Positions 24,524-34,222 of a DNA stretch of 64,000 nt are shown here, in pieces. Below the pieces are notes generated by a model. That model worked only from the letters and a program-made list of their open reading frames with translations, did no database searches and was not told the DNA's origin. Position 1 is the stretch's first letter. Every line of letters begins with the position of its first letter. A program made the translations under genes and the position numbers. The stretch is from JAAYUJ01 sp963698165 (GTDB lineage Bacteria; Desulfobacterota; Syntrophobacteria; Syntrophobacterales; Syntrophobacteraceae): contig CAVOPT010000022.1 of assembly GCA_963698165.1 (NCBI GenBank), forward strand, positions 124,001 to 188,000. The letters run 5' to 3'.

Positions 24524-27337
24524 ATGTCGGGAATGAGGGTGCATGAACTTGCAAAAGAACTCAATATGAACAACAAGGATCTCCTTGACCGGATTCTCAA
24601 GCTGGGTATTCAGGCCAAGAACCACATGAGCGTTTTGAACGAGGCCGCCGTGCTGAGGATTCGTCAGCAGTTCGCGGAGCCCAAGGCGGAGAAGCTGGAA
24701 GAAAAGAGGATTGATCGACAGGTCATTCGCAGGCGAAAGCGTGCCGCGGAAGAGGAGTTGCCCGAGGCGGCGGCCTCACCCGAGGAGACGGTTCCCCTTC
24801 CTCCTGAAACGATGATCCCGGAACCCGTGGTAGTCGCCCTGGAAGCGGTTGTTTCCCTGGATATTCAGCCTGAAATGGTTGCCCGGATGCCCCCGGAGCC
24901 TTTAGCCGAGGAGGAAGCGGTTCCCGAAATCCCCGTGGTGAGGCTCGAGACGGCAGTGCTCCCTGAACTTCCCGTTGAACAGGTGGAGCCCGTTCCTGGC
25001 GTTGCGCCGACTGCCGCTGCCGAGCTTGAAGTGGAAGAACGGGGCCTCGATGAAGTCCCTCAGGTGCCTGTGATAGAGCCCGAGTTCCCGGCTGACGTGT
25101 CGGTTGAGGCTGAACAAGCCGTCGAAGGGGAAGAGGAGGACGAGGAGGGCAAGCTCAAACAGAAGAAGACCAAGAAGAGAAGGCGCAAGAAGGCCCGCAA
25201 GGAAGAGCCGGCAAGGATCATCAAGCTCCCCGAAATCATCCCGGAAGAACCCGAGGAACCCGAACCCAAGGAAGTCGAGCTTTCGCAGCAATTGGCTCCG
25301 CGCCTGCAGGTCAAGACCGAGGAGGAGGAACCGAAGGAGGTCGCACGCAAGAAGCGGCTCAAGGCCGAGGAACTGGAAAAGGAGGCCGCTGAGCGCAAAC
25401 GCAAGGCGTTGCCTCCCCGGAAAGAGGTTTTTGAGCGTGAGGACCTGTATTCCAAGAAGGAGCTGGCTGCGCAGGCGGACCGCGGTCGATTCAAGGACCG
25501 TGACAGGCTGCTGTTCAAGGGGGCCATGAAGGCGGAGCTGGCAGTTCCGAAGCTGGGCAAGCGCAAGATCCGGATCGACGAGGCCATCACGGTGGCCAAT
25601 CTGGCCAAGCAGATGGGAATCAAGGCCGGTGAACTGCTGAAAAAGCTGCTGCTCCTTGGTCTTCCGTCCAACATCAATCAGGCCCTGGATTTCGAGTCAG
25701 CGGCCCTTTTGGCTTCCGAGTTCGAATATGAGGTGGAGCAGGTGGGTTTTGAGGAAGGGGAAATTCTGCAGGTCCAGGAAGACCGGGCAGAGGACAAGTT
25801 GCTTCGTCCGCCGGTCATCACGGTCATGGGGCACGTGGATCACGGCAAGACATCGCTCCTGGACGCCATTCGAGACACCAAGGTCATCGAAGGCGAAGCC
25901 GGAGGCATCACGCAGCACATCGGGGCCTATTTCGTCAAGCTGGGGAGCGGGGATGTCGTCTTCCTCGACACTCCCGGCCATGAAGCGTTCACGGCCATGC
26001 GAGCCCGGGGATCGAAGGTCACGGACCTGGTGATCCTGGTGGTCGCGGCGGACGACGGTGTGATGCAGCAAACCATCGAGGCCATCAACCATTCCAAGGC
26101 GGCCAAGGTGCCCATGATCGTGGCCATCAACAAGGTCGACAAAGCGAATGCCAACATTGACCGGGTGAAGCGGGAGCTTGCCGATCAGGGTCTCATTCCC
26201 GAGGAATGGGGCGGCGACACGACCATGGTGGAGATCTCCGCCAAACAGCGTATGGGTATCGAGGATCTTCTGGAAATGGTGCTTCTGCAGGCGGAGCTCA
26301 TGGAGCTCAAGGCAAACCCCAACAAGCTGGCAAGGGGCACCGTCATCGAGGCAAAACTGGACAGGGGCCGCGGCCCGGTCGCCACCATTCTGATCCAGGA
26401 AGGGACCCTCAAGGCGGGCGACGTTTACGTGTGCGGTGTGCATTCGGGGCGCGTGCGCAACATGTTCAATGATCGAGGACAGCGTCTCGATGATGCGGGC
26501 CCGTCCATGCCCGTGGAGGTCCTGGGCCTCTCGGGGGTCCCCAATGCCGGGGACGATTTCGTTGTCCTGGCCGATGAGAAGCAGGCCAAACTGGTGGCTG
26601 AGCACCGCCTGGTCAAACTGCGGGAAAGGGAGCTCTCCAAGACCACGAAGATCACCCTCGAAAGCCTCTTCGAACAGATCCAGGTGGGAGAGGTCAAGGA
26701 GCTCAACGTCATCGTGAAAACGGATGTCCAGGGATCGCTGGAAGCCATAGGCGATTCCTTGACCAAGCTCTCCACCCAGGAAGTCAAGGTGAACCTGATC
26801 CACAATGCGACCGGCGCCATCACGGAAACGGACGTCATGCTTGCATCCGCATCCAACGCCATCGTCATCGGTTTCAACGTCAGGGCCGACGCCAAGGTTC
26901 AGGAGCTGGCCGATCAGGAGCATGTGGACCTGCGTTACTACGACGTCATTTACCAGCTCCTCAATGACATAAAGGATGCCATGGTGGGCATGCTCGAGCC
27001 TGTCTACCAGGAGAATGTCCTGGGCCGGGCAGAGGTGCGCCAGACGTTCCACGTTCCCAAGGTGGGGACGATCGCCGGCTGCTACATCCTGGACGGTCGG
27101 GTGGAGCGCGGATCGAGAGTTCGCGTCCTTCGCGAACAGGTGGTGATTTATGACGGCAAGGTCGGATCCCTGCGGCGCTTCAAGGACGACGTGAAGGAGG
27201 TCAAGGCGGGCTTCGAGTGTGGTATCGGCATCGAAAACTTCAACGACCTCAAGATGAACGACATCCTGGAAGCTTACGAACTGCAGGAAATGAAGCCGAC
27301 CTTGGAGCCGGAGGGTGACAAGAGAGCGGGAGCGTGA
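24524..27337 (+). CDS. infB: Translation initiation factor IF-2
   Basis: 937 residues. N-terminal IF2N helix-turn motif (RVHELAKELNMNNKDLLDRI) to ~55, a long low-complexity Glu/Val/Pro-rich then Lys/Arg/Glu-rich linker to ~340, a second IF2N-like motif (ITVANLAKQMGIKAGELLKKLL, ~350), and the GTPase from ~430: GHVDHGKTS, GGITQHIGA, DTPGHE, NKVDK. Domains II, III and the fMet-tRNA-binding C2 barrel (GTIAGCYILDGRVERGSRVRVLR) complete it. GGGGGATG lies before the ATG. The linker codes unusually many acidic residues early and basic ones late. Confidence 0.97.
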   Translation: MSGMRVHELAKELNMNNKDLLDRILKLGIQAKNHMSVLNEAAVLRIRQQFAEPKAEKLEEKRIDRQVIRRRKRAAEEELPEAAASPEETVPLPPETMIPEPVVVALEAVVSLDIQPEMVARMPPEPLAEEEAVPEIPVVRLETAVLPELPVEQVEPVPGVAPTAAAELEVEERGLDEVPQVPVIEPEFPADVSVEAEQAVEGEEEDEEGKLKQKKTKKRRRKKARKEEPARIIKLPEIIPEEPEEPEPKEVELSQQLAPRLQVKTEEEEPKEVARKKRLKAEELEKEAAERKRKALPPRKEVFEREDLYSKKELAAQADRGRFKDRDRLLFKGAMKAELAVPKLGKRKIRIDEAITVANLAKQMGIKAGELLKKLLLLGLPSNINQALDFESAALLASEFEYEVEQVGFEEGEILQVQEDRAEDKLLRPPVITVMGHVDHGKTSLLDAIRDTKVIEGEAGGITQHIGAYFVKLGSGDVVFLDTPGHEAFTAMRARGSKVTDLVILVVAADDGVMQQTIEAINHSKAAKVPMIVAINKVDKANANIDRVKRELADQGLIPEEWGGDTTMVEISAKQRMGIEDLLEMVLLQAELMELKANPNKLARGTVIEAKLDRGRGPVATILIQEGTLKAGDVYVCGVHSGRVRNMFNDRGQRLDDAGPSMPVEVLGLSGVPNAGDDFVVLADEKQAKLVAEHRLVKLRERELSKTTKITLESLFEQIQVGEVKELNVIVKTDVQGSLEAIGDSLTKLSTQEVKVNLIHNATGAITETDVMLASASNAIVIGFNVRADAKVQELADQEHVDLRYYDVIYQLLNDIKDAMVGMLEPVYQENVLGRAEVRQTFHVPKVGTIAGCYILDGRVERGSRVRVLREQVVIYDGKVGSLRRFKDDVKEVKAGFECGIGIENFNDLKMNDILEAYELQEMKPTLEPEGDKRAGA

Positions 27338-27397
27338 AAGTTGCCGGAGATCCGAGAGTGCGCCCCGCGTCGCCTGGACCATGCGGAGGCCTGAATA

Positions 27398-27427
27398 TCG
27401 TCATTCCCGCGAAGGCGGCAATCCAGA
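27398..27427. repeat. REP-like palindrome (CATTCCCGCGAAGGCGG type)
   Basis: TCATTCCCGCGAAGGCGGCAATCCAG is one base off the widespread proteobacterial palindrome TTCCCGC-GAAG-GCGGGAA. It lies inside the operon between infB and ylxP, where transcripts will carry the hairpin. Confidence 0.65.
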
Positions 27428-27505
27428 AAACCCTTGGTTGAGCGAACGCGCGCATTGGACGGACCCTTATTTGATGACCACGCGACCTGGTTCAGAGAGA
27501 TTGGC

Positions 27506-27796
27506 ATGACGGTGGGTGTTGCCCGGGTGGTGTTTCGGCTGCACGGAAACGACTCCTTGAAGGAGAAGCGCAGGGTGGTCAAGAGCCTTGTCGAGAAGAG
27601 CCGCCACCGGTTCAATGTGTCCGTGGCGGAAGTGGCCGATCAGGACGTCCACCAGCGCACCACCATAGGTGTTTGCGTCATCGGCAATGACGGACGGCTC
27701 CTCAATTCCTTGCTGGACCGGATCATTGACTTCATGGACTCATTGAATCTCGCTGATCTTGTGGATCACGAGATCGAGTTGATACCCCTGGGGTAG
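27506..27796 (+). CDS. DUF503 (YlxP-like) protein
   Basis: 96 residues from the ATG at 27506, preceded by AGAGAG. It matches the DUF503 pattern: MTVGVARVVFRLHGNDSLKEKRRVVKSLVEK, RFNVSVAEVADQDVHQRTTIGVC, and LDRIIDFMD. The small alpha/beta protein lies between infB and rbfA in many bacteria, where a role in ribosome biogenesis is suspected. An extended reading to 27434 lacks family similarity. Confidence 0.92.
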   Translation: MTVGVARVVFRLHGNDSLKEKRRVVKSLVEKSRHRFNVSVAEVADQDVHQRTTIGVCVIGNDGRLLNSLLDRIIDFMDSLNLADLVDHEIELIPLG

Positions 27797-27850
27797 GGGG
27801 TCTTCCCGTGGATCAGCCCCCGGGGATGCAGGAAGGAGTTGGTTTGCGGC

Positions 27851-28216
27851 ATGCCATACAAGCGGTCTGCCCGGGTGGGGGATCTGGTTCGCAAGGAACT
27901 GGCGGACCTCTTGCTGAGAAAGGTGAAGGATCCGAGAGTGGCGGGGGTGACCATCACCGGCGTCGAGGTGAGCCCCGATCTGCACCACGCCAAGATATTC
28001 TATTGCGTCAGCGGGTCACTCGCTGAAAAGGACAAGGAAGACGCCGCCGAAGGGCTTTCGAAGGCAAAGGGCTACATCAGGCAGAAGCTGGGAAAGCGCC
28101 TGCAGATGCGGTACGTGCCCGAGGTCGATTTCCGGTATGACCCCTCCTTCGAATATGGCGACAAAATAGAAAGGCTTTTGAAAGAACTGCACAAAGATGA
28201 GCAAGACGAGGAGTGA
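27851..28216 (+). CDS. rbfA: Ribosome-binding factor A
   Basis: 121 residues from the ATG at 27851 (AGGAAGGAG ~14 nt upstream; a TTG 12 nt earlier is the alternative). KH-like fold motifs: RSARVGDLVRKELADLLLRKVKDPRV, VTITGVEVSPDLHHAKIFY and LQMRYVPEVDFRYD. It matures the 16S 5' end in cold or fast growth. Its end overlaps nrnA by 20 nt, so the two are translationally coupled. Confidence 0.95.
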   Translation: MPYKRSARVGDLVRKELADLLLRKVKDPRVAGVTITGVEVSPDLHHAKIFYCVSGSLAEKDKEDAAEGLSKAKGYIRQKLGKRLQMRYVPEVDFRYDPSFEYGDKIERLLKELHKDEQDEE

Positions 28217-29186
28217 TCGAATTCAGGAAATCGTGAGCTCGATTCTGGCGAACCGGCGGTTCATCGTCACCACCCATGTGCGCCCGGACGGCGATGCCCT
28301 GGGTTCGCTTCTGGCCATGGTGTCCATGCTGCGCCGCCTGGGAAAGGAAGTGGAAGCGTATTGTCAGGATCCGGTGCCGCACACCTATGCCTTCTTGCCG
28401 GGCGCGGAAACCGTGCTCCAGGGAGTTCCGCCGAACTCCCACCATGACGCGGCCATTCTCGTGGACTGCGGCGATCTTCTGAGGGTAGGCCCACAGCTGG
28501 CGGAGAGGATTCGGGAGCTGCCCCTCCTCATCAACATCGATCATCACGTGAGCTCCGCTTCATTCGGGGACATCTCCTGGGTCGAGCCCAGTGCCAGCAG
28601 CACCTGCGAGATGCTCTTCGACCTCTTCGAACACCTCCCGGCGGCCCTCGACCGGGAGATGGCGATCCAGCTCTACACTGGAATGCTCACGGACACGGGC
28701 TCCTTCCGTTTCTCCAACACCAACAGGCGAGTCCTGGAGATCGCCGCCAAGCTGGTGGAAGCTGGTGCGGAGCCTGCCCGCATCGCGGAGCGGGTTTTTG
28801 ATTCCGCCCTCCCTCAGACCTTGCAGCTCCTGGCAAGAGTGCTTTCCACGGTCTTGTTCCACGCCGACAACCGGCTGGCCACCGCGGAGCTCTCCCAGCG
28901 GATGTTTGTGGAAACATCGACCACCCCGGCGGAAAGCGAGGGGTTCATCAATCACCTGCGTTCGGTGGAACCGGTGCAGATGGCCATGATGTTTCGTGAA
29001 GACGAGAGTGGGGTCATCCACGTGAGCATGCGGTCCAAGGGGAGGGTGGATGTGGCTGCTTTCGCTCAGCGCCATGGAGGAGGAGGCCACAAGAGGGCGG
29101 CTGCTTTTCGCGTGACCGGGAGGATCGATGAGGTTCGACGGGAATTCACTCGACAGGCCGTGAACTACCTGGGTGTGGCCGATTGA
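28197..29186 (+). CDS. DHH/DHHA1 phosphoesterase (NrnA-like oligoribonuclease/pAp phosphatase)
   Basis: 329 residues. DHH motifs: THVRPDGDALGS (motif I, ~26-37), LVDCGD (II, ~88), NIDHHVSSASFGD (III, ~113) and TGMLTDTGSFRF (IV, ~160). DHHA1 C-terminus ends with the GGGGHKRAAAF substrate-binding motif (~300). Members degrade nanoRNA and pAp, and some hydrolyse cyclic dinucleotide products. Located between rbfA (overlap 20 nt) and truB, its usual site. Confidence 0.95.
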   Translation: MSKTRSDRIQEIVSSILANRRFIVTTHVRPDGDALGSLLAMVSMLRRLGKEVEAYCQDPVPHTYAFLPGAETVLQGVPPNSHHDAAILVDCGDLLRVGPQLAERIRELPLLINIDHHVSSASFGDISWVEPSASSTCEMLFDLFEHLPAALDREMAIQLYTGMLTDTGSFRFSNTNRRVLEIAAKLVEAGAEPARIAERVFDSALPQTLQLLARVLSTVLFHADNRLATAELSQRMFVETSTTPAESEGFINHLRSVEPVQMAMMFREDESGVIHVSMRSKGRVDVAAFAQRHGGGGHKRAAAFRVTGRIDEVRREFTRQAVNYLGVAD

Positions 29187-29278
29187 AGACTCGGGCCGGC
29201 CGGACCCTTTGGCAATCCGGCCAGGAAGTCGACCAACGAACCAGGGCTTCCGAACGGGATGAACCGGAGCTCTTGGGG

Positions 29279-30292
29279 ATGAAGCAAATGTGGGACACGA
29301 AATCTGTTTCTTGCTCTTCTAAACGGCTCCCGGCATTGGATGCCGAAAGACCGTTTTGTTCTTCACCCGGCACGGTCGGGAGCGGCTTGCTCGTGGTGGA
29401 CAAACCGGCGGACCTGACTTCTTTCGACGTGGTGGCGAGAGTAAAACGGGGACTCAACCTTCAGAAGGCGGGACATTGCGGAACCTTGGACCCTTTTGCG
29501 ACGGGTGTCCTGTTGATCTGCATCAATCGGGCGACGCGCATCGCGGATCAGCTGCTGTTTCAAGACAAGACCTACCATTTTGTGATTCGCCTGGGCGTCG
29601 AAACCGACACGTTGGACGCCACGGGAAATGTAACCCGCACCCACGCAGACGGCCCCGTCTCCAGGGAAGGTCTTGAAGCCGTTCTGGAAGGATTCCGGGG
29701 TAGGGTCCTTCAGCGGGTGCCTCATTTCTCCGCCGTGAAGTTCAATGGGGACCGCCTCTACAAACTGGCCCGGGGTGGCATGAAGGTGGATCTGCCGCCG
29801 AGGGAGGTTGAGGTCCACGGGCTGGATTTGGCAAGGTACGCATGGCCCGAGGCCACCCTCGTGGCCCGTTGCTCCAAGGGGACCTACATCCGCCAGTTGG
29901 CCGCGGATATCGGATCGGCCCTCGGATGCGGTGCTCATGTCCGGGAGCTGCGGAGGATTTCCAGCGGGCCTTTCGCCATCGATCAGGCCGCCTCTCTCGA
30001 TGACGTCCTGAGGAGCTCCGCGGCCAGTGCCCGTGCTCCCGGTTTCATTGCCATGAACGTAGCCCTCGCTCACCTGGAGGGGGTGAAGATTGAAGACCCG
30101 GGGGTGGTCAAGGCCCTCCACAACGGCTACCTCGCTCCCGAGTGGGAGGAGGAAAGCCGCAAATGCCTCCAGGGGAAGGAAGGGCCCGTCCGCCTGGTTG
30201 ATAGAGAGAATCACTTGCTGGCTTTGTGGTGGCCGTGCAGGGAGAGCGGGGACCACCGCAAGCTCCGAGTTTTCGGACCACAAACCTGGTGA
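29279..30292 (+). CDS. truB: tRNA pseudouridine(55) synthase TruB
   Basis: 337 residues from the ATG at 29279, which has GGAG 9 nt upstream; the frame stays open to a TTG at 29183. The catalytic Asp lies in GHCGTLDPFATGVL. The family opening GLLVVDKPADLTSFDVV comes ~35 residues after the start, so even this choice leaves an N-terminal extension compared with most TruB proteins. PHFSAVKFNGDRLYKLAR and GTYIRQLAADIG (PUA side) follow. Makes Psi55 in the T loop. Confidence 0.93.
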   Translation: MKQMWDTKSVSCSSKRLPALDAERPFCSSPGTVGSGLLVVDKPADLTSFDVVARVKRGLNLQKAGHCGTLDPFATGVLLICINRATRIADQLLFQDKTYHFVIRLGVETDTLDATGNVTRTHADGPVSREGLEAVLEGFRGRVLQRVPHFSAVKFNGDRLYKLARGGMKVDLPPREVEVHGLDLARYAWPEATLVARCSKGTYIRQLAADIGSALGCGAHVRELRRISSGPFAIDQAASLDDVLRSSAASARAPGFIAMNVALAHLEGVKIEDPGVVKALHNGYLAPEWEEESRKCLQGKEGPVRLVDRENHLLALWWPCRESGDHRKLRVFGPQTW

Positions 30293-30424
30293 AGTCATGG
30301 TTTTGGGTGACGACACTTCTGAAACCCATTGGGAAAGCTGCACGCGACTTGGCTGCAGCGGATGTGCTCAAGAACAAGAGATGTTGATGATTCATTATTG
30401 CCAAGATTCAAAGGAGGATTAGCC

Positions 30425-30694
30425 GTGGCAATGACCTCTACCCGGAAAAAGGAAATCATCGAAGACTTCAAGCTGCACCCGGGAGATACCGGTTCACCCG
30501 AGGTCCAGATAGCCCTTCTGAGTGAACGGATCAGCTATCTGACAGACCACTTCAAGACGCATAAGAAGGATCATCACTCCCGTCGCGGACTGCTCAAACT
30601 CGTGGGCCAGCGCAGGCAGTTGCTCAACTATCTGAAAAAGAAAAGCGTGGATCGTTACAGCATCGTGATCCAAAGACTTGGACTGCGCCGGTAA
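30425..30694 (+). CDS. rpsO: 30S ribosomal protein S15
   Basis: 89 residues from the GTG at 30425. This start gives the exact family length and sits 7 nt after GGAGG; the ATG two codons later is too far from it. Motifs: KKEIIEDFKLHPGDTGSPEVQIALLSERISYLTDHFK, HSRRGLLKLVGQRRQLLNYL and YSIVIQRLGLRR. Binds 16S h22 and is followed, as is usual, by pnp. Confidence 0.97.
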   Translation: MAMTSTRKKEIIEDFKLHPGDTGSPEVQIALLSERISYLTDHFKTHKKDHHSRRGLLKLVGQRRQLLNYLKKKSVDRYSIVIQRLGLRR

Positions 30695-30766
30695 CGAATC
30701 TTTTCAATGCTTCCTCTTGTGGCTATGGGCTGCACGAAGAGCGAACTGAAAAAAAGGGAATTCCTC

Positions 30767-32863
30767 ATGAAATACACTGTGCAAGTGGAAGTCGGTGGAA
30801 GGCCGCTGGTGTTCGAGTGTGGTCATCTGGCCACACAGGCAAGCGGCGCGGTCAGGATGCAATACGGAGATACGGTCGTCATGGTTGCGGCGACCAAAGA
30901 GGACAGGATTCGGGAAGGCATTGATTTCCTGCCGTTGATGGTTGACTATCAAGAAATGAGCTATGCCGCGGGCCGAATCCCCGGGGGATTTTTCCGCCGG
31001 GAAATCGGGCGTCCCAGTGAGAAGGAAACCCTCACCTCCCGTCTCATCGACCGGCCTATCCGCCCTATGTTCCCAAAGAAATATGCGTTCGAGACCCAGA
31101 TCATCGCCACGGTTCTTTCCGTCGATCACGAGAACGAGCCGGACGTGGTGGCCATGACGGGAGCGTCCGCCGCGCTGCACATTTCCTCCATCCCGTTTCA
31201 GGGTCCCGTCGGGGCGGTCCGCGTGGGAAGGGTGAACGGCGAGTTGGTCATCAACCCCTCCGCTAAGCAACTGGAAGAGAGCGACATGAACATCGTTGTC
31301 GCGGGAAGCCGGGACGCGGTTGTCATGGTCGAGGGGGGAACCAAGTTTGTTTCGGAAACCGATGTTCTCGAGGCTCTGGACGCGGCCCACAAGGCGATTC
31401 AGCCCATCCTGGATGCCCAGGAGTCGCTGCGTGCCATGCTCAGCGGGGTTGCGAAAGAGGAAGTAGCACCCCCCGTCAAGGACCCCGTCCTGGTAGAGTC
31501 CGTCGAGTCCAGGGCCTGGGATGAGATGCGCAGGGTCATGGCCATTGCGGAGAAGCAGGTTCGGGGACGGGCCAAAAAGGCGCTCAAGCTGCGAGTGAAG
31601 GAGGAGTTGGCCGCCGAGTTTCCGGAAAGAGAAAAGGAGATCGAGGAGGCTCTCGGCGACGTCGAGAAGAGAGCCGTCCGGCGCATGATGCTCGATGAAG
31701 GGCGCCGCATTGATGGACGCGGCTTCGATGAGATCCGGCCCCTCGAAATCGAAGTGGGCGTTCTTCCGCGAACCCACGGTTCCGCCATGTTTCGCCGGGG
31801 AGAGACGCAAGTGCTGGCCGTGGTGACACTGGGATCCTCATCCGATGAACAAAAGATCGAAGCCCTGGCGGGCGAGACATTCAAAGCCTTCATGCTTCAC
31901 TACAATTTCCCGCCCTACTGCGTGGGCGAAGTTCGGCCCCTGCGTGGCCCGGGGAGAAGAGACATCGGTCACGGAGCTCTTGCGGAACGGTCCGTGAAGA
32001 CGGTGCTCCCCAAGGACGGGGAGTTCCCCTACACGATAAGGGTGGTCTCCGAGGTCCTCGAGTCCAATGGATCCAGTTCGATGGCAACGGTTTGTGGTTC
32101 CACGTTGGCCCTCATGGACGCCGGGGTGCCGATTATCGAGCCCGTCGCTGGCATTGCCATGGGGTTGGTGAAAGAGGGGGACAAGGTGGTTGTTTTGACC
32201 GACATTCTCGGCGATGAAGATCACCTTGGGGACATGGATTTCAAGATCACCGGCACCGCCGGCGGAGTCACCGCACTCCAGATGGACATCAAAATTTCCG
32301 GCATCGACCGCGAGATCATGGGCCGAGCTCTCGAACAAGCGAGGCAGGCTCGCCTGGCTCTCCTCGAGAAGATGAGGGAAGTTCTCCCGGCACCCCGCCC
32401 CGAATTGTCACCCTATGCTCCAAGAGTGTTGACCATCCAGATCCACCCGGACAAGATCCGCGATGTCATTGGTCCCGGTGGCAAGGTCATCCGTTCCATC
32501 GTGGCTGAAACAGGAGCGAAAATCGATATCGACGATACGGGCAGAGTCGTGGTCATGAGCCCCGACAAGCAGGCGTGCGACCTTGCAGTGGACCGCATCA
32601 GGCGCCTGACTCAGGAGCCCGAGGTCGGCCAGCTCTACATGGCCCGTGTCGTGAGGGTCACCGATTTTGGAGCTTTTGCGGAGATCCTTCCCAACACCGA
32701 TGGCCTCATCCACATCTCCCAACTGGATCACAAGCGCGTGAAGAAGGTCACCGATGTGGTGAACGAGGGCGACGAGGTGCTGGTCAAGGTCATCGAGATC
32801 GACAAGGATGGCAGAATCAGGCTGAGTCGCAAGGCAGCCTTGGACAAGCCCCAGGATGAATGA
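30767..32863 (+). CDS. pnp: Polyribonucleotide nucleotidyltransferase (PNPase)
   Basis: 698 residues from the ATG at 30767, with AAGGGA upstream; longer readings lack support. Two RNase PH-like domains (first: DRIREGIDFLPLMVDYQE.SYAAGRIPGGFF..REGRPSE; second: GQTQVLAVVTLG-like region, RRDIGHGALAERS), a helical linker, a KH domain with DVIGPGGKVIRSI (~570) and an S1 domain (~630-690). 3'-5' phosphorolytic exoribonuclease of the degradosome. Conserved rpsO-pnp order. Confidence 0.97.
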   Translation: MKYTVQVEVGGRPLVFECGHLATQASGAVRMQYGDTVVMVAATKEDRIREGIDFLPLMVDYQEMSYAAGRIPGGFFRREIGRPSEKETLTSRLIDRPIRPMFPKKYAFETQIIATVLSVDHENEPDVVAMTGASAALHISSIPFQGPVGAVRVGRVNGELVINPSAKQLEESDMNIVVAGSRDAVVMVEGGTKFVSETDVLEALDAAHKAIQPILDAQESLRAMLSGVAKEEVAPPVKDPVLVESVESRAWDEMRRVMAIAEKQVRGRAKKALKLRVKEELAAEFPEREKEIEEALGDVEKRAVRRMMLDEGRRIDGRGFDEIRPLEIEVGVLPRTHGSAMFRRGETQVLAVVTLGSSSDEQKIEALAGETFKAFMLHYNFPPYCVGEVRPLRGPGRRDIGHGALAERSVKTVLPKDGEFPYTIRVVSEVLESNGSSSMATVCGSTLALMDAGVPIIEPVAGIAMGLVKEGDKVVVLTDILGDEDHLGDMDFKITGTAGGVTALQMDIKISGIDREIMGRALEQARQARLALLEKMREVLPAPRPELSPYAPRVLTIQIHPDKIRDVIGPGGKVIRSIVAETGAKIDIDDTGRVVVMSPDKQACDLAVDRIRRLTQEPEVGQLYMARVVRVTDFGAFAEILPNTDGLIHISQLDHKRVKKVTDVVNEGDEVLVKVIEIDKDGRIRLSRKAALDKPQDE

Positions 32864-32952
32864 GGGCTGGCTTGGGGCGATGAGTGATTGCAGTGCCTGA
32901 GACGAGTGGGGCAGGCGCGGGTCTGGGAGTCCTTCATTCAGGAGAGGTGAGA

Positions 32953-34215
32953 TTGTTTCAGAAAACTGTACTCAAAAATGGCATGCGCATCGTCACCGAG
33001 AAGATACCCTACGTCCATTCCGTTTCCACGGGCATCTGGGTGAATGTGGGTTCCCGCGACGAACAGGAAAACGAGCGTGGGATCACCCATCTCATCGAAC
33101 ACATGCTCTTCAAGGGAACAGAACGGCGCAGCGCCCTGGACATCGCCAAGGAGCTGGATTCCGTGGGCGGCTTCGCCAACGCGTTCACATCCAAGGAGCA
33201 TGTGTGTTTCCATGCGAAGGTTCTCGATACGCACCTTCCCCTCGTCGTGGACGTCCTCACGGACATTTTTCTGAATTCCTCGTTTGATCCCCAGGAAATC
33301 GGCCGAGAACAGCAGGTTATCCTCCAGGAAATCCGGATGATCGAAGACACTCCCGATGAATTCGTGCACATCCTCTTCCAGGAGTCTTACTGGAGAAGCA
33401 ATCCTTTGGGGCTTCCCATATACGGCTCGGTTGAAACAGTCGAAAAGGCGGATCACGAGGGTATCCGAGGCTACCTCGCACGGATGTTCCATCCCTCGCG
33501 AATCGTCATCGCCGCCGCCGGCAATCTGGAACACGACCGCTTTGTGGACCTCCTGGCGCCCTCAATGGAGGTCCTGAACCATTCTCCACATCCCCGGGAT
33601 CGGCAGACTCCCCGGGAGAATCCCGAAATCAGGATCATTTCCAAGGACCTCGAGCAAGTCCACCTGAGCCTTGGGATGCCGGGGACCTCCCAGGCCGACG
33701 AGAAACGCTTCGCGTGCCATCTGCTCAACGTGATTTTCGGAAACAGCATGAGCAGCCGCCTCTTCCAGGAGGTCAGGGAAAAGCGCGGTCTGGCCTACTC
33801 CGTCTATTCTTTTCACAACAGCCATGAAGACACGGGACTTTTCGGAGTGTACGCCGGGGTCAGCCCTGAAAACGTCGAGGAGACGCTGAGGGTGGTTCGG
33901 GACCAACTGGGACATCTTGCCGCCGAGAGGATTTCCGATGCGGAAGTCGCCGCAGCCAAGGAATACCTCAAGGGAAGCATGTACCTCAATGCCGAGAGCA
34001 CCGATTCCCGGATGAACCGCCTTGCCAAGAACGAGTTTCTGTTTGGCCGGGATGTTCCCTTTGAGGAAGTGGAAGCGCGGATCAACGCGGTGACGCCCGA
34101 TGCCATCCAGGATTGGTTTCAGGGGATCTACGATCCCTCGCGCTGCGGGCTCGTGCTGTTTGGACCCGTCAACCTGAATGAGAAGAGAGTCGAAACGATC
34201 ATGCTGGAGGGGTGA
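32953..34215 (+). CDS. M16 family zinc protease (processing-peptidase-like)
   Basis: About 420 residues. Start taken as the TTG at 32953, with AGGAG 8 nt upstream, so the protein begins LFQKTVLKNGMRIV; a GTG at 32884 would add 23 poorly conserved residues. The inverted zinc motif HLIEHMLFKGT (H-x-x-E-H) and the distal Glu region REQQVILQEIRM are intact, and the C-terminal half holds RLFQEVREKRGLAYSVYS. This pitrilysin-type enzyme commonly follows pnp in Proteobacteria and Firmicutes (MlpA/YmxG). Cytoplasmic; function not established. Confidence 0.9.
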   Translation: MFQKTVLKNGMRIVTEKIPYVHSVSTGIWVNVGSRDEQENERGITHLIEHMLFKGTERRSALDIAKELDSVGGFANAFTSKEHVCFHAKVLDTHLPLVVDVLTDIFLNSSFDPQEIGREQQVILQEIRMIEDTPDEFVHILFQESYWRSNPLGLPIYGSVETVEKADHEGIRGYLARMFHPSRIVIAAAGNLEHDRFVDLLAPSMEVLNHSPHPRDRQTPRENPEIRIISKDLEQVHLSLGMPGTSQADEKRFACHLLNVIFGNSMSSRLFQEVREKRGLAYSVYSFHNSHEDTGLFGVYAGVSPENVEETLRVVRDQLGHLAAERISDAEVAAAKEYLKGSMYLNAESTDSRMNRLAKNEFLFGRDVPFEEVEARINAVTPDAIQDWFQGIYDPSRCGLVLFGPVNLNEKRVETIMLEG

Positions 34216-34222
34216 GACTGCC

